64,000 nt of DNA from Nonomuraea wenchangensis (GCF_900111685.1 NZ_FOHX01000001.1:496001-560000); one strand, 5' to 3'. Positions 25,954 through 34,541 are shown, counted from the stretch's first letter. The notes: a model not told the origin generated them from the sequence alone. Numbers and translations are program-made.

Positions 25954-26976
25954 TCAGGCGCGGAAGGGGCCGGTGACCTCGAACGTGCGGCCCTCCGCCC
26001 GGCCGCGCCTGGCCGAGAAGTAGAGCCGGTCGCCGCGCGGCGAGAACGCGAGGCCGGTCAGCTCCGCCCCCGTCTGCCCCTCCAGCCGCAGGAACGGCGT
26101 GACCTCCCGGTCGGGCGCGATCACGTCGATCTGGGTGGTGCGCCGGGCCGCGTAGAGGTCGCCGGAGGGCGCGGCCGTGAGGGTGCGCACCCCCTCGCAC
26201 AGCCGGTCGAGCGCGCCGGTCTGCCCGTCGTAGGCCCACAGGCCCGCGTCGCCCTTGGTGGTGAAGTAGCAGACCCCGCCCGCGTAGTGGCAGGCGTCGC
26301 CGCCGTCGAAGCGGCGCGCGTCGGCCACCTGGTGGCGGGTCTCGCGCAGCAGCCCGGCCGGCGACGGCACCACCCGCCAGTGCCCGGAGCCGGACAGCAC
26401 CTCCAGCGTGCCCTCGGTGAGGTCTCCCCAGTCGGAGGGGCTGAAGCGGTAGAAGCAGCCGTCGGGCTCGTCCTCGGTGAGGTAGACCACGCGCCGCTCG
26501 GGGTCGCAGGCGGCGGCCTCGTGCCGGAAGCGGCCCATGGCGAGGCGGGGCCGGGCGGCCCGCGCGCCGTACGGGTCGCACTCGAAGACCCGGCCGCGGT
26601 GGCCGAGCTCGCACGACAGCCAGCTGTGCCACGGCGTGGCGCCGCCCGCGCAGTTGAGATCGGTGCCGGACAGGATGCGGTAGGCGTCGCCCACCGTGCC
26701 GTCGGCGCGGAAGCGCAGCGCCGACGCGCCGCCGAGCAGCGGCAGCTCGGAGTTGGAGACGTAGATCCAGCCGTCGCCGTCGGGGAAGCAGGCGCCGCCG
26801 TCGGGCGCGGCGTGCCAGGTCAGCCCGGCGACCTTGTGGCCGCTGCGGGCCACCACCCGGCCGGTGAACCCCGAGGGCAGCGCGAGACCTTCGGGGTCCG
26901 GCAGGCCGAGCGGTCCGTACGGGCTGGTGCCGCCCTGCATGAGCGGGCCCGTGCGGAGGAGAGTCTTGTGGGACAT
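25954..26976 (-). CDS. PhoX-like (DUF839) protein
   Basis: 340-aa protein with a PhoX-type propeller pattern: GLALPSGFTGRVVARSG near the N-terminus, DGGACFPDGDGWIYVSNSE, a central NCAGG-x-TPW-x-SWLSCE, EAAACDPERRVVYLTED and LTGLAFSPRGDRLYFS. PhoX enzymes are Ca/Fe-dependent alkaline phosphatases exported by Tat, but this protein has no signal peptide and is shorter than classical PhoX. It may be a cytoplasmic relative of unknown activity. It is a single gene. Confidence 0.75.
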   Translation of the reverse strand: MSHKTLLRTGPLMQGGTSPYGPLGLPDPEGLALPSGFTGRVVARSGHKVAGLTWHAAPDGGACFPDGDGWIYVSNSELPLLGGASALRFRADGTVGDAYRILSGTDLNCAGGATPWHSWLSCELGHRGRVFECDPYGARAARPRLAMGRFRHEAAACDPERRVVYLTEDEPDGCFYRFSPSDWGDLTEGTLEVLSGSGHWRVVPSPAGLLRETRHQVADARRFDGGDACHYAGGVCYFTTKGDAGLWAYDGQTGALDRLCEGVRTLTAAPSGDLYAARRTTQIDVIAPDREVTPFLRLEGQTGAELTGLAFSPRGDRLYFSARRGRAEGRTFEVTGPFRA

Positions 26977-27085
26977 CGTGGGGCCTCCCTCTAGGTGCCA
27001 CGCTAGTGGACCGCACGGACATGAATGGCAGGGATTCGCGAGTTCAAACTCTGCGCAAACCTCGCCGGGGGCGCGGGCACGCGGG

Positions 27086-27120
27086 GGAGCCCGGGGCCGC
27101 TTCCTCGGTCCCCGGGCTCC
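27086..27120 (-). terminator. terminator hairpin after dps
   Basis: Perfect 11-bp inverted repeat GGAGCCCGGGG (27086-27096) and CCCCGGGCTCC (27110-27120) with a 13-base loop, 22 bases beyond the dps stop on the minus strand. Confidence 0.7.
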
Positions 27121-27142
27121 GGGCGTGTCGGGCTCCGTCCGC

Positions 27143-27610
27143 TCAGGTCATGGCCTGGAACATCCAGTGCTGCTTGTCGATCTCCTGGACCGCGGCGATG
27201 AGCAGGTCCTGGGTCGCCGGGTCGGCCTCTTCGGTCTGCCGGATGCGCTCGTACATGCGCTTGCTGATCCCGCCCAGGCAGTCCGTGATGGTCGCGACGA
27301 CCTTGCCGTCCTCCAGCCAGCCGCTCTCCAGCTGGGCCAGCTTGGTCGCCTTCGCGACGGTGGCGGCCCGGCCGTCGGGGTTGATCCCGAGGGCGACGGC
27401 GCGCTCGGCGAGGGTGTCCATGTGCGTCCTGGCGAGCGCGACGACCTGGTCGAGCTGGAGGTGGACCGAGCGGAAGTGGCTGCCCACGAGGTTCCAGTGC
27501 GCCTGCTTGCCGACCAGTGACAGGTCGATCAGGTCGACCAGGGCGCCTTGCAGGCACTCGGCGACGGTGTTCCTGGCGTCGTCCGAGAGCGGACCTTTGA
27601 TCGTGGCCAT
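27143..27610 (-). CDS. dps: Dps-family ferritin-like DNA-protection protein
   Basis: 155-aa four-helix protein. Ferroxidase ligands are in KQAHWNLVG (His38), FRSVHLQLDQ (His50, Asp54) and DTLAER (about 65-70), as in Dps. It should oxidise and store iron and may shield DNA under oxidative stress; there is no lysine-rich tail at either end, so direct DNA binding is uncertain. The ATG at 27610 has GAGGAA upstream. It diverges from the MerR/VIT pair and shares a 128-base control region with it. Confidence 0.93.
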   Translation of the reverse strand: MATIKGPLSDDARNTVAECLQGALVDLIDLSLVGKQAHWNLVGSHFRSVHLQLDQVVALARTHMDTLAERAVALGINPDGRAATVAKATKLAQLESGWLEDGKVVATITDCLGGISKRMYERIRQTEEADPATQDLLIAAVQEIDKQHWMFQAMT

Positions 27611-27648
27611 TATCGAGATTCCTCCCCGTCCGTCGGTTTTGTTGCTAC

Positions 27649-27730
27649 TTGCCATCAATCGGCAACGTCTGTCCCCCTGCCCAGCTCGGCGGCGCCCTAA
27701 CATTGACACTGCAATAGTGACAGTGTCACT
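27649..27730. promoter_or_regulatory. divergent dps / merR control region with nested palindromes
   Basis: Near dps lies TTGCC-N7-GGCAA (27649-27665). Near the MerR gene, TTGACA (27703-27708) begins a block with two overlapping palindromes: GACACTG-N9-CAGTGTC (27705-27711 / 27721-27727) and AGTGACA-G-TGTCACT (27716-27730). The second ends just before the GGAGG of the MerR gene. The position over the promoter suggests autoregulation by the MerR-like protein; control of dps is possible but not shown. Confidence 0.6.
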
Positions 27731-27738
27731 GTGGAGGT

Positions 27739-28377
27739 ATGAGCGAGACCTGGACCATCGGCGAGCTGGCCGAGCACGCGGCGCGCGCACTGCGCGACGG
27801 CGCCGCGCCGCTCAGCGGGCGGGTCCGCGACGTGCCCGGGGAACGGCTGATCCGGTGGTACACCACCATCGGGCTGCTCGACCCGCCGCTCACCCGGCGT
27901 GGCCGCGTCGCCCGTTACGGGCGGCGGCACCTGCTGCAGCTCGTCGCCGTCAAGCGCCTGCAGGCGGCGGGGCGGTCGATCGCCGACATCCAGGCGGCGC
28001 TCGCGGGGGCGACGGACCGCACCCTGGAGGAGACGGCGTCCCTCCCCGCCCCTCCCCCGGCCGCGCCCGTGGTTCCTGCCCCGGTCCCTCCCCCGGTCGC
28101 GACCGCCGCCGAGCGGCCCGCGTCCGGCAACGGGGCGACGGGCGGGCGCGGGCGGTTCTGGGCGGAACGGCCGGCGGCCGACTCGGGGGACGCGGCCGGC
28201 TCCGGGAACGGCCCCGCGACGGCCGGGGATCCGGTGATCGTGATGGGGATCAGCTTGGGGGGCGGGGTCCGGCTCGTATGGGACGGCGGCCGGGTCCCGT
28301 CGGAAGAGGACGTCCAGGCGGTGCTGGCGGCGGCGGGCCCGCTGCTCGCGGTGCTTACGGAGAGGGAGCTGACATGA
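27739..28377 (+). CDS. MerR-like transcriptional regulator coupled to the VIT/vWA gene
   Basis: 212-aa protein. Residues 5-85 form a MerR-type winged helix (TIGELAEHAARAL, RLIRWYTTIGLLDPP, RYGRRHLLQLVAVKRLQAAG). An insertion of about 15 residues between helix-turn-helix and wing is unusual. A long Pro/Ala-rich linker (about 100-165) replaces the usual dimerising coiled coil, and the C-terminus (about 165-212) is a small beta-alpha domain (VIVMGISLGGGVRLVWDGG). GGAGG precedes the ATG. Its stop overlaps the start of the VIT gene (ATGA). Confidence 0.85.
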   Translation: MSETWTIGELAEHAARALRDGAAPLSGRVRDVPGERLIRWYTTIGLLDPPLTRRGRVARYGRRHLLQLVAVKRLQAAGRSIADIQAALAGATDRTLEETASLPAPPPAAPVVPAPVPPPVATAAERPASGNGATGGRGRFWAERPAADSGDAAGSGNGPATAGDPVIVMGISLGGGVRLVWDGGRVPSEEDVQAVLAAAGPLLAVLTERELT

Positions 28378-30830
28378 AGATCACTTCGCTGGAGCCCGCC
28401 CGGTGCCTGCCGGTGCCGGAGGCCGGGTTCGGCGCCCTGCTGACCGAGCGCGGCAACCTGCCGCTGGAGAGCGTGGACGTCGCGGCGGACATCTCGGGCC
28501 TGATCGCCGGGGTCGAGGTCACGCAGGGCTTCCGCAACCCGTACGACGTCACGCTGGAGGCCACCTACGTCTTCCCGCTGCCCGACCGGGCCGCCGTGAC
28601 CGGCTTCCGCATGGAGGCCGACGACCACGTCATCGAGGGCGTGCTCAAGGAACGGGCCCAGGCCAGGGCCGACTACGACCGGGCACTGCGCGAGGGCAGG
28701 CGGGCGGCGATCGCCGAGGAGGACCGTCCCGACGTCTTCACCATCCGCGTGGGCAACATCCTGCCGGGCGAGCGCGTCTCGGTACGGCTGACGATGAGCC
28801 AGCCGCTGCCGTACGAGGACGGCGCGGCCACCTTCCGCTTCCCGCTCGTCGTCGCGCCGCGCTACATCCCTGGCGACCCGATCGACGGCCCGCCCGCGGG
28901 CGGCGGCGTCGCGCCCGACACCGGCGCCGTGCCGGACGCCTCCCGGATCACGCCGCCGGTGCTGCTGCCCGGCTTCCCCCACCCGGTGCGCCTGTCGCTC
29001 GCCGCGACCGTGGACGCCGCCGGGCTGGAGCTGCGCGAGCTGGCCTCCAGCCTCCACGTCGTGGAGGAGGAGGGCAACACCGTACGACTCAAGCCCGGCG
29101 AGCGGCTCGACCGCGACTTCGTGCTGCGCCTGTCGTTCGAGGCGTCCACGTCGCTCCAGCTCGACGGGGGCGACGGCGGGGAGGCGCGGACGTTCGCGCT
29201 CACCGTCGTGCCGCCGCCGCTGCAGGCCACCCGCACGCCGCGCGACCTGGTGCTGCTGCTCGACCGGTCGGGCAGCATGGGCGGCTGGAAGATGGTGGCC
29301 GCGCGCCGGGCCGCCGCCCGCATCGTGGACACGCTGACGCCGCAGGACCGCTTCGCGGTGCTGACGTTCGACTCGGTGGTGGAGCGGGCCTTCGAGGGGC
29401 TGGTGGAGGCGTCCGACCGCAACCGCTACCGCGCCGTCGAGCACCTGGCCCGCGTGGACGCCCGCGGCGGCACCGAGCTGCTGGAGCCGCTGCGCCAGGC
29501 CGTCGCGCTGCTGGGCGGCGGCGCGGCCGGGCGCGAGCGGGTCGTGGTGCTGGTCACCGACGGCCAGGTGGGCAACGAGGACCAGATCCTGGAGCAGGCG
29601 GGCGGCGCGCTCTCGGCCATGCGGGTGCACGCGGTCGGCATCGACCGGGCCGTGAACGCCGGCTTCCTCGGCCGCCTGGCCGGGCTCGGCGCCGGCCGGT
29701 GCGAGCTGGTCGAGTCGGAGGACCGCCTCGACGCCGCCATGGAGCACATCCACCGCCGCATCGGCGCCCCCCTGGTCACGGACCTCACGCTCGACGGCCT
29801 GGACGTCGTGCCCGACGCCGTCACTCACCTCGGCTCGATCTTCCCTGGCGTGCCGCTGCGCGTGTACGGGCGGTGCCGCGAGGGCTCGGCGGTGACCGTG
29901 CGCGGCGTGGCCGCGGGCGGGCCGTGGGAGGAGCGGGTCGAGGGCGTGCCGGTCGACTCCCCGGCCCTGCGCGCCGTCTGGGCCCGCGCGCACCTGCGCG
30001 AGCTTGAGGACCGGTACGCCATGGGCGAGCACGACCTCGAGTCCCGCATCGTGCGCGTCTCGCTGGACAACGGCGTGTTGTGCCGCTTCACGGCGTACGT
30101 GGCCGTGGACACCCGCCAGGTCGCCGGCGGCGAGCCCGAGCACCACGTCATCCAGCCGGTCGAGCCGCCGAGCGGGTGGGAGTCGCCGGTGCCGCCGGCG
30201 GGCGGCACCTTCGCGGCGGCGGCCCTGATGGCCATGCCGCCCGCCGCTCCCCGGATGCGGGCCCCGGAGCCGAGGCTGGATGCGGCCGGGGGCTTCGACG
30301 ACATGGACGTCCCCGACTTCCTCACCTCCGGCCCCGGCGCTCCGGAGAGCGGCCGGCCGGGCGGCCTGCCGGGTGGTCCTGCGGGTGGTCCTCCTGGTGG
30401 TGGCGGGTCCGGCTTCCCCGGGCAGCCCGCGATGCCGCCGCCGAGGTCCCCCTTCCCCGCCGGTCCGCCCTCGGGCGGCCTGCGCGGGCGGGGCAAGTCG
30501 CGGCCCGCACCGCGCCGTACGCAGGGGCTGGAGGCGGTACGTCCGCAGCTCGCCGCCGAGCTGGACCGGCTCAGGGCCCTGCCGGCGCCCGACCTGACGT
30601 ATCTGGCCGACCTCGGCACCCGGCTGGCGGCGCTGGCGGCTTACCTGGGCGGCGAGGAGCGGCTGGAGGCGCTGGCCCGCGACCTGGAGGCGGCCGAGCG
30701 GCCGGGCGCCGACGCCCGCGCGCTCCACGACCACGCCGTCGCGTCCCTGACCGCCCTGCTGGGCTCTCCGCCCACCCCTCCGGACGCACCGGACCGCCCG
30801 CGCCGCGGCCCCTTCTGGAAGCGCTCCTGA
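28374..30830 (+). CDS. VIT- and von Willebrand factor A-domain protein
   Basis: 818-aa protein without a signal peptide. An N-terminal VIT domain (about 10-140; QGFRNPYDVTLEATYVFPLP, PDVFTIRVGNILPGE) is followed by a vWA domain (about 285-460) with an intact MIDAS, DRSGSMGG near 297, plus GGTEL and VLVTDGQVG. A second beta-rich domain reaches to about 590. A Pro/Gly-rich linker (about 600-700) then leads to a C-terminal helical domain and a basic end. It resembles inter-alpha-trypsin inhibitor heavy chains in domain order. The function of bacterial members is unclear; co-translation with the MerR regulator suggests a joint role. Confidence 0.9.
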   Translation: MKITSLEPARCLPVPEAGFGALLTERGNLPLESVDVAADISGLIAGVEVTQGFRNPYDVTLEATYVFPLPDRAAVTGFRMEADDHVIEGVLKERAQARADYDRALREGRRAAIAEEDRPDVFTIRVGNILPGERVSVRLTMSQPLPYEDGAATFRFPLVVAPRYIPGDPIDGPPAGGGVAPDTGAVPDASRITPPVLLPGFPHPVRLSLAATVDAAGLELRELASSLHVVEEEGNTVRLKPGERLDRDFVLRLSFEASTSLQLDGGDGGEARTFALTVVPPPLQATRTPRDLVLLLDRSGSMGGWKMVAARRAAARIVDTLTPQDRFAVLTFDSVVERAFEGLVEASDRNRYRAVEHLARVDARGGTELLEPLRQAVALLGGGAAGRERVVVLVTDGQVGNEDQILEQAGGALSAMRVHAVGIDRAVNAGFLGRLAGLGAGRCELVESEDRLDAAMEHIHRRIGAPLVTDLTLDGLDVVPDAVTHLGSIFPGVPLRVYGRCREGSAVTVRGVAAGGPWEERVEGVPVDSPALRAVWARAHLRELEDRYAMGEHDLESRIVRVSLDNGVLCRFTAYVAVDTRQVAGGEPEHHVIQPVEPPSGWESPVPPAGGTFAAAALMAMPPAAPRMRAPEPRLDAAGGFDDMDVPDFLTSGPGAPESGRPGGLPGGPAGGPPGGGGSGFPGQPAMPPPRSPFPAGPPSGGLRGRGKSRPAPRRTQGLEAVRPQLAAELDRLRALPAPDLTYLADLGTRLAALAAYLGGEERLEALARDLEAAERPGADARALHDHAVASLTALLGSPPTPPDAPDRPRRGPFWKRS

Positions 30831-30845
30831 CCGGAACGCCTCCCG

Positions 30846-30870
30846 CCCGGGAGCCCGCCAGGCTCCCGGG
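30846..30870 (+). terminator. terminator hairpin after the VIT/vWA gene
   Basis: Perfect 10-bp stem CCCGGGAGCC / GGCTCCCGGG (30846-30855 and 30861-30870) with a 5-base loop, 15 bases after the stop. Confidence 0.75.
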
Positions 30871-30901
30871 CAGCCGGGCAGCCGGAGCAGGCGATGCTGG
30901 G

Positions 30902-30944
30902 TTTGCGCCGGAGGTGCCCGCGGCGCAAATACCCTGTACGGGTG
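30902..30944 (+). promoter_or_regulatory. operator-like inverted repeat and leaderless promoter of mmuM
   Basis: TTTGCGCC (30902-30909) and GGCGCAAA (30922-30929) form a perfect inverted repeat directly before TACCCT (30930-30935), a TANNNT -10 box. The mmuM GTG at 30942 begins seven bases after it, with no ribosome binding site, as in a leaderless transcript. A protein bound to the repeat would block the promoter. Confidence 0.5.
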
Positions 30945-31808
30945 ACCACACTTGTCCTGGACGGCGGCCTGTCCACCCACCTCGAACGCCTCGGCGCCGA
31001 CCTCAGCGACGAGCTCTGGTCGGCCCGCCTGCTGATCGAACGCCCCGAGCTGATCCGCCAGGCGCACGCCGACTACTTCGCGGCGGGCGCCGACGTGGCC
31101 ACGACGGCCAGCTATCAGGCGACCTTCGAGGGCTTCGCGCGCCACGGCCTCGGCGCCTCCCGCGCGGAGGAGCTGATCAGGCTGTCGGTGGAGCTGGCCA
31201 GGCAGGCCCGCGACGCGGCCGGGCAGGGCCTGGTGGCGGCGTCCGTCGGCCCGTACGGCGCCTACTTGGCCAACGGCGCCGAGTACACCGGCGACTACGA
31301 CCTCGACGAGGACGACCTGTACACCTGGCACCGCCGCCGGTGGGACGTCCTCGCCTCCTCCGGCGCCGACCTGCTGGCCTGCGAGACCATCCCCTCCTAT
31401 CCGGAGGCGCGCGCCCTGGCCCGGCTGCTGGAGGGCACGCCCGGCGTCAGGGCGTGGGTCAGCTTCTCCTGCCGGGACGGCGAGCGGCTCAACGACGGCA
31501 CCCCGATCCGTGAGGCCGCGGCCCTGTTCGCGGGCAACGCGCGGGTGGTGGCCGTCGGCGTCAACTGCACCGCGCCCCGCCACATGCCCGCGCTGATCGG
31601 GGCCCTGCAGGGCGGGCTGCCGGTCGTGGTCTATCCCAACTCGGGCGAGAGCTGGGACGCCGGCCACCGGCGCTGGCTGGGGCTCGCCGACCCGGTGGAG
31701 TTCGGGCAGGCGGCCGCCGAGTGGCAGCGGGCGGGCGCGTCGCTCATCGGCGGCTGCTGCCGTACGACGCCGCAGCACATCGAGCAGATCCGCGCCCACC
31801 TCACCTGA
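30942..31808 (+). CDS. mmuM: homocysteine S-methyltransferase
   Basis: 288-aa zinc methyltransferase making methionine from homocysteine with S-methylmethionine or S-adenosylmethionine as donor. The start VLDGGLSTHLE, ADVATTASYQATFEGF, ETIPS, and the zinc ligands in GVNCTAP and GGCCRTTP are all diagnostic. The frame is open upstream, but the GTG at 30942 gives the normal N-terminus and sits at the predicted transcript start. It is a single gene, convergent with doxX. Confidence 0.93.
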   Translation: MTTLVLDGGLSTHLERLGADLSDELWSARLLIERPELIRQAHADYFAAGADVATTASYQATFEGFARHGLGASRAEELIRLSVELARQARDAAGQGLVAASVGPYGAYLANGAEYTGDYDLDEDDLYTWHRRRWDVLASSGADLLACETIPSYPEARALARLLEGTPGVRAWVSFSCRDGERLNDGTPIREAAALFAGNARVVAVGVNCTAPRHMPALIGALQGGLPVVVYPNSGESWDAGHRRWLGLADPVEFGQAAAEWQRAGASLIGGCCRTTPQHIEQIRAHLT

Positions 31809-31817
31809 ACGCCGAAC

Positions 31818-31851
31818 GCCCGCCCGCCGCAGGACGCGTGGGCGGGCGGGC
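31818..31851. terminator. bidirectional terminator between mmuM and doxX
   Basis: Perfect 11-bp inverted repeat GCCCGCCCGCC / GGCGGGCGGGC (31818-31828 and 31841-31851) with a 12-base loop, between two convergent genes. Confidence 0.75.
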
Positions 31852-31862
31852 CGGGGCAGGGC

Positions 31863-32288
31863 TCAGCTGATGGCGGGCTGGGCGGGGCGGCGGCGGGTCA
31901 GGGCGCTGTCGAGGGCGAAGGCGCCGCCCCCGGTGAAGCCGACCGCCAGGCTCGCGGCGGCCAGCGCCAGCACGAACTCGTAGCCGCCGTCGCCGGTCAG
32001 CCCGTGCGGGCCGTGGACGAAGACGATCGCGCCGATCATGTCGAGGGCGAGCAGCGTGCCCGCGAACGGCAGCGCCGCGCCGATCATGAGCGCGAGGCCG
32101 CCCGCCACCTCCAGCCCGGCCACGGCGGGCGCGGCCAGCCCGGGCAGCGGGATGCCGGCGGCGGCGAAGAACTCGGCCGTGCCCGCGATCCCCATGGTCG
32201 CGAACTTCTGGTAGCCGTGCACCAGGAAGATCACCCCGAGGGCGATCCTGGCCAGCAGCAGGACGACGGGACGGGCTTGGTCGAGCAT
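31863..32288 (-). CDS. DoxX-family membrane protein
   Basis: 141-aa protein with four predicted membrane helices. The family pattern RIALGVIFLVHGYQKF (about 13-28) is clear, followed by AAAGIPLPGLAAPAVAGLEVAGG. DoxX-like proteins are linked to thiol-redox homeostasis in mycobacteria and to quinol oxidation in archaea; the role here is unknown. The ATG at 32288 has GAGGAG upstream, which favours it over the more distant in-frame starts. Confidence 0.88.
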   Translation of the reverse strand: MLDQARPVVLLLARIALGVIFLVHGYQKFATMGIAGTAEFFAAAGIPLPGLAAPAVAGLEVAGGLALMIGAALPFAGTLLALDMIGAIVFVHGPHGLTGDGGYEFVLALAAASLAVGFTGGGAFALDSALTRRRPAQPAIS

Positions 32289-32349
32289 GCGGTCTCCTCG
32301 GCTCCGGACAGCGCTCATCACTCTACGCCACCGGACCGCTACCGTCAGT

Positions 32350-33060
32350 TCACTGCTTCGCCGCGCCGGTCGCGCGGGCGGCCCGCTCCATCTCGATGCG
32401 GGCGCTGACGGCGTACTTGTCGACGTATTCCTGGCCGGACAGCTCCATCAGGGCGTACATGATCTCGTCGGTGACCGCGCGCAGCACGAGCCGGTCGTCC
32501 TCCATGCCGTAGTAGCGGGAGAAGTCGAGCGGCTTGCCGAACCTGACGCCGGGCCGGATGCCGAGCTTGGGCAGCGGCCGTCCCGGCGGCATCATCTCGT
32601 AGGTGTTGACCATGGCCCAGGGGATGACGGGGGCCCGCGACTCCAGCGCCAGCCGGGCGACGCCGGTCTTGCCCTTGTAGAGCCGGCCGTCGGGCGAACG
32701 GGTGCCCTCGGGATAGATGCCGAGGATGTGCCCCTCGCGCAGGATGCGCAGGCCGGTGCGGAGCGCCGCCTCGCTGGCCTTGCCGCCCGAGCGGTCGATG
32801 GGCACGGTGCCGACGCCGCTGAAGAACAGCCGGGTGAAGAAGCCCTTGATGCCGCGCCCGGTGAAGTAGTCGGACTTGCCGAGCGAGATGACCTTGCGCT
32901 TGAGCTGGAGCGGTCCGAAGAAGTGGTCGGCGAACGACAGGTGGTTGCCGGCCAGGATCACCCCGCCCTCCCTGGGGACGTGCTCGACCCCCTCGGCCCA
33001 CGGCCTGAACACGAGGCGGAGGAACGGCCCCAAGATGGCCTTGACCACCCAGTAGAACAC
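32350..33060 (-). CDS. 1-acyl-glycerol-3-phosphate acyltransferase (PlsC family)
   Basis: 236-aa membrane-associated acyltransferase for phospholipid synthesis. The catalytic block NHLSFADHF (about 40) and the substrate motif YPEGTRS (about 118) match PlsC; GVGTVPIDRSGG lies between them. An N-terminal hydrophobic stretch (FYWVVKAILGPFLRLVF) anchors it. The GTG at 33060 has AAAGAGG seven bases upstream; a TTG at 33081 is also in frame. It is divergent from the hydrolase gene. Confidence 0.9.
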   Translation of the reverse strand: MFYWVVKAILGPFLRLVFRPWAEGVEHVPREGGVILAGNHLSFADHFFGPLQLKRKVISLGKSDYFTGRGIKGFFTRLFFSGVGTVPIDRSGGKASEAALRTGLRILREGHILGIYPEGTRSPDGRLYKGKTGVARLALESRAPVIPWAMVNTYEMMPPGRPLPKLGIRPGVRFGKPLDFSRYYGMEDDRLVLRAVTDEIMYALMELSGQEYVDKYAVSARIEMERAARATGAAKQ

Positions 33061-33220
33061 TCCGGCACCTCTTTCCAGCAAGTTTGTCCACGGGCAGAGT
33101 CATCTTCCCATCCCAAGCGCCCTGCAACTACACCAGCTCTCGCACAAACACCCTTGAACGTGCGACGATCGGGCCGTTCCAGGATGAACAGCTGGAATGA
33201 AACTGCATGGAGGAGCTGTT

Positions 33221-33979
33221 ATGCCGCTCATGCCAGGCGCGGAGCCCTACCACCACGACGGAGGCCAGATCGGCGTGCTGCTCTGTCACGGGTTCACCGG
33301 CACGCCGCAGTCGCTGCGGCCGTGGGCGGAGTTCCTCACGGCGCACGGGCTCAGCGTCTCGCTGCCCCGCCTGCCCGGCCACGGCACGCGCTGGCAGGAG
33401 ATGAACCGCACCCATTGGGAAGACTGGTACGCCGAGGTGGAGAAGGCGTTCGAGGACCTCCAGGGGCGCTGCGCCGAGGTGTTCGTGGCGGGGCTGTCGC
33501 TCGGCGGCTGCCTGGCGCTGCGGCTCGCCGAGGTGCACGGCCCGGCCGTCAAGGGTGTGGTCGTGGTCAATCCGTCCATCGCCAACGACGTCCCGCTGCT
33601 GCGGCTGGCGCCGCTGCTGAAGTGGTTCGTGCCGTCGGTGCCCGGCGTCGCGAACGACGTCAAGAAGGCCGGCGCGCGCGAGCTGGGCTACGCCCGCACC
33701 CCGGTCAAGGCGGCGGCCTCGCTGCCCGGCCTGTGGGCTCTGGTGCAGGCCGACCTGGCGAAGGTGACGCAGCCGCTGCTGGTCTACCGCAGCGTGGACG
33801 ACCACGTGGTGAAGCCGACGAGTGTGGCGATCATCCGCCGGAGGGTCCCGCACGCCACGATCGAGGAGCTTACCGATAGCTATCATGTTGCGACGCTCGA
33901 CAACGACGCCGACACGATCTTTGCCGGCAGCCTCGACTTCATCCGGACACATGCCTCGGTACCCTTGCAGAGGGACTGA
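33221..33979 (+). CDS. alpha/beta hydrolase (carboxylesterase / monoacylglycerol-lipase type)
   Basis: 252-aa hydrolase. The nucleophile elbow is GLSLGG (Ser near 92), the oxyanion HGFTGTPQSLRPWAE is near the N-terminus, and the catalytic Asp (SVDDHVV) and His (DSYHVATLDND) follow. The pattern matches Est30-like carboxylesterases that cleave monoacylglycerols or short esters. The ATG at 33221 has GGAGGAG six bases upstream. With the divergent PlsC gene it may belong to lipid turnover. Confidence 0.9.
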   Translation: MPLMPGAEPYHHDGGQIGVLLCHGFTGTPQSLRPWAEFLTAHGLSVSLPRLPGHGTRWQEMNRTHWEDWYAEVEKAFEDLQGRCAEVFVAGLSLGGCLALRLAEVHGPAVKGVVVVNPSIANDVPLLRLAPLLKWFVPSVPGVANDVKKAGARELGYARTPVKAAASLPGLWALVQADLAKVTQPLLVYRSVDDHVVKPTSVAIIRRRVPHATIEELTDSYHVATLDNDADTIFAGSLDFIRTHASVPLQRD

Positions 33980-34025
33980 TCGCACCCAGGGGGAAGTCGC
34001 GATCACTGTGGAGAGGCCCATCTAG

Positions 34026-34490
34026 GTGACGCCCCAGAGTGACGAGGACGAGGTCTGGCGGCAGATCGTCGCGTCCTTCAACGACACCGCCGAGCGCGAC
34101 TCGGCCGACCAGCCATGGCCGGACAGCGAGAACGTCCCAGCGGAGCCCACCCGGCGGGTGGTGAAACCCTCGGAGGAGCTCGAAGAGGACCTCGACGAGC
34201 CCGAGGACAAGAACGACGAGGGCGAGGACGGCGAGGAGGAGGGGCACTACGTGCCGCCGCCGCCCCCGCCGCTGCCCAAGCTCGACCTGGCGACGAAGCT
34301 GGCGTGGGTGGCGCTGTTCGGCGGCCCCGCCTACCTCCTGATCGCCGCCATGGCCAACTGGCACATGGAGGGGTGGGCGCTGTTCACGGCGGTGGCGGCG
34401 TTCATCGGCGGGTTCGTGGCGCTGGTGGTGCGCATGGGTGACGGCCCGCCGTCCAACGACTCCGGCTGGGACGACGGCGCGGTGCTCTGA
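34026..34490 (+). CDS. small membrane protein with acidic N-terminal region
   Basis: 154 aa, not assigned to a named family. Residues 1-80 are strongly acidic and disordered-looking, with a Glu/Asp run (about 49-73) ending in six prolines; two membrane helices follow (about 92-110 and 116-135), then a short polar tail. The GTG at 34026 lies 46 bases after the hydrolase stop, so the two may be co-transcribed. The acidic region probably stays in the cytoplasm and binds a basic partner; that is inference. Confidence 0.75.
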   Translation: MTPQSDEDEVWRQIVASFNDTAERDSADQPWPDSENVPAEPTRRVVKPSEELEEDLDEPEDKNDEGEDGEEEGHYVPPPPPPLPKLDLATKLAWVALFGGPAYLLIAAMANWHMEGWALFTAVAAFIGGFVALVVRMGDGPPSNDSGWDDGAVL

Positions 34491-34526
34491 CCGCCCCGAC
34501 CGCCCCGACCGCCCCGACCGCTTCGA
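34491..34526 (+). repeat. 9-bp tandem repeat
   Basis: CCGCCCCGA is repeated three times exactly (34491-34517) and once with two changes (34518-34526), directly after a stop codon and between convergent genes. Confidence 0.8.
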
Positions 34527-34541
34527 CTCAGGGCCGCCGGC

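Noticed and set aside
27006..28373. N-terminal extension of the VIT/vWA frame
   Set aside because: The frame is open for 450 codons upstream but overlaps dps and the MerR gene. The ATG at 28374 gives the standard N-terminus and is coupled to the MerR stop.
27915..31799. Nearly 1300-codon open frame on the minus strand
   Set aside because: Antisense to the MerR, VIT/vWA and mmuM genes, which have strong family evidence; composition is typical of a shadow frame.
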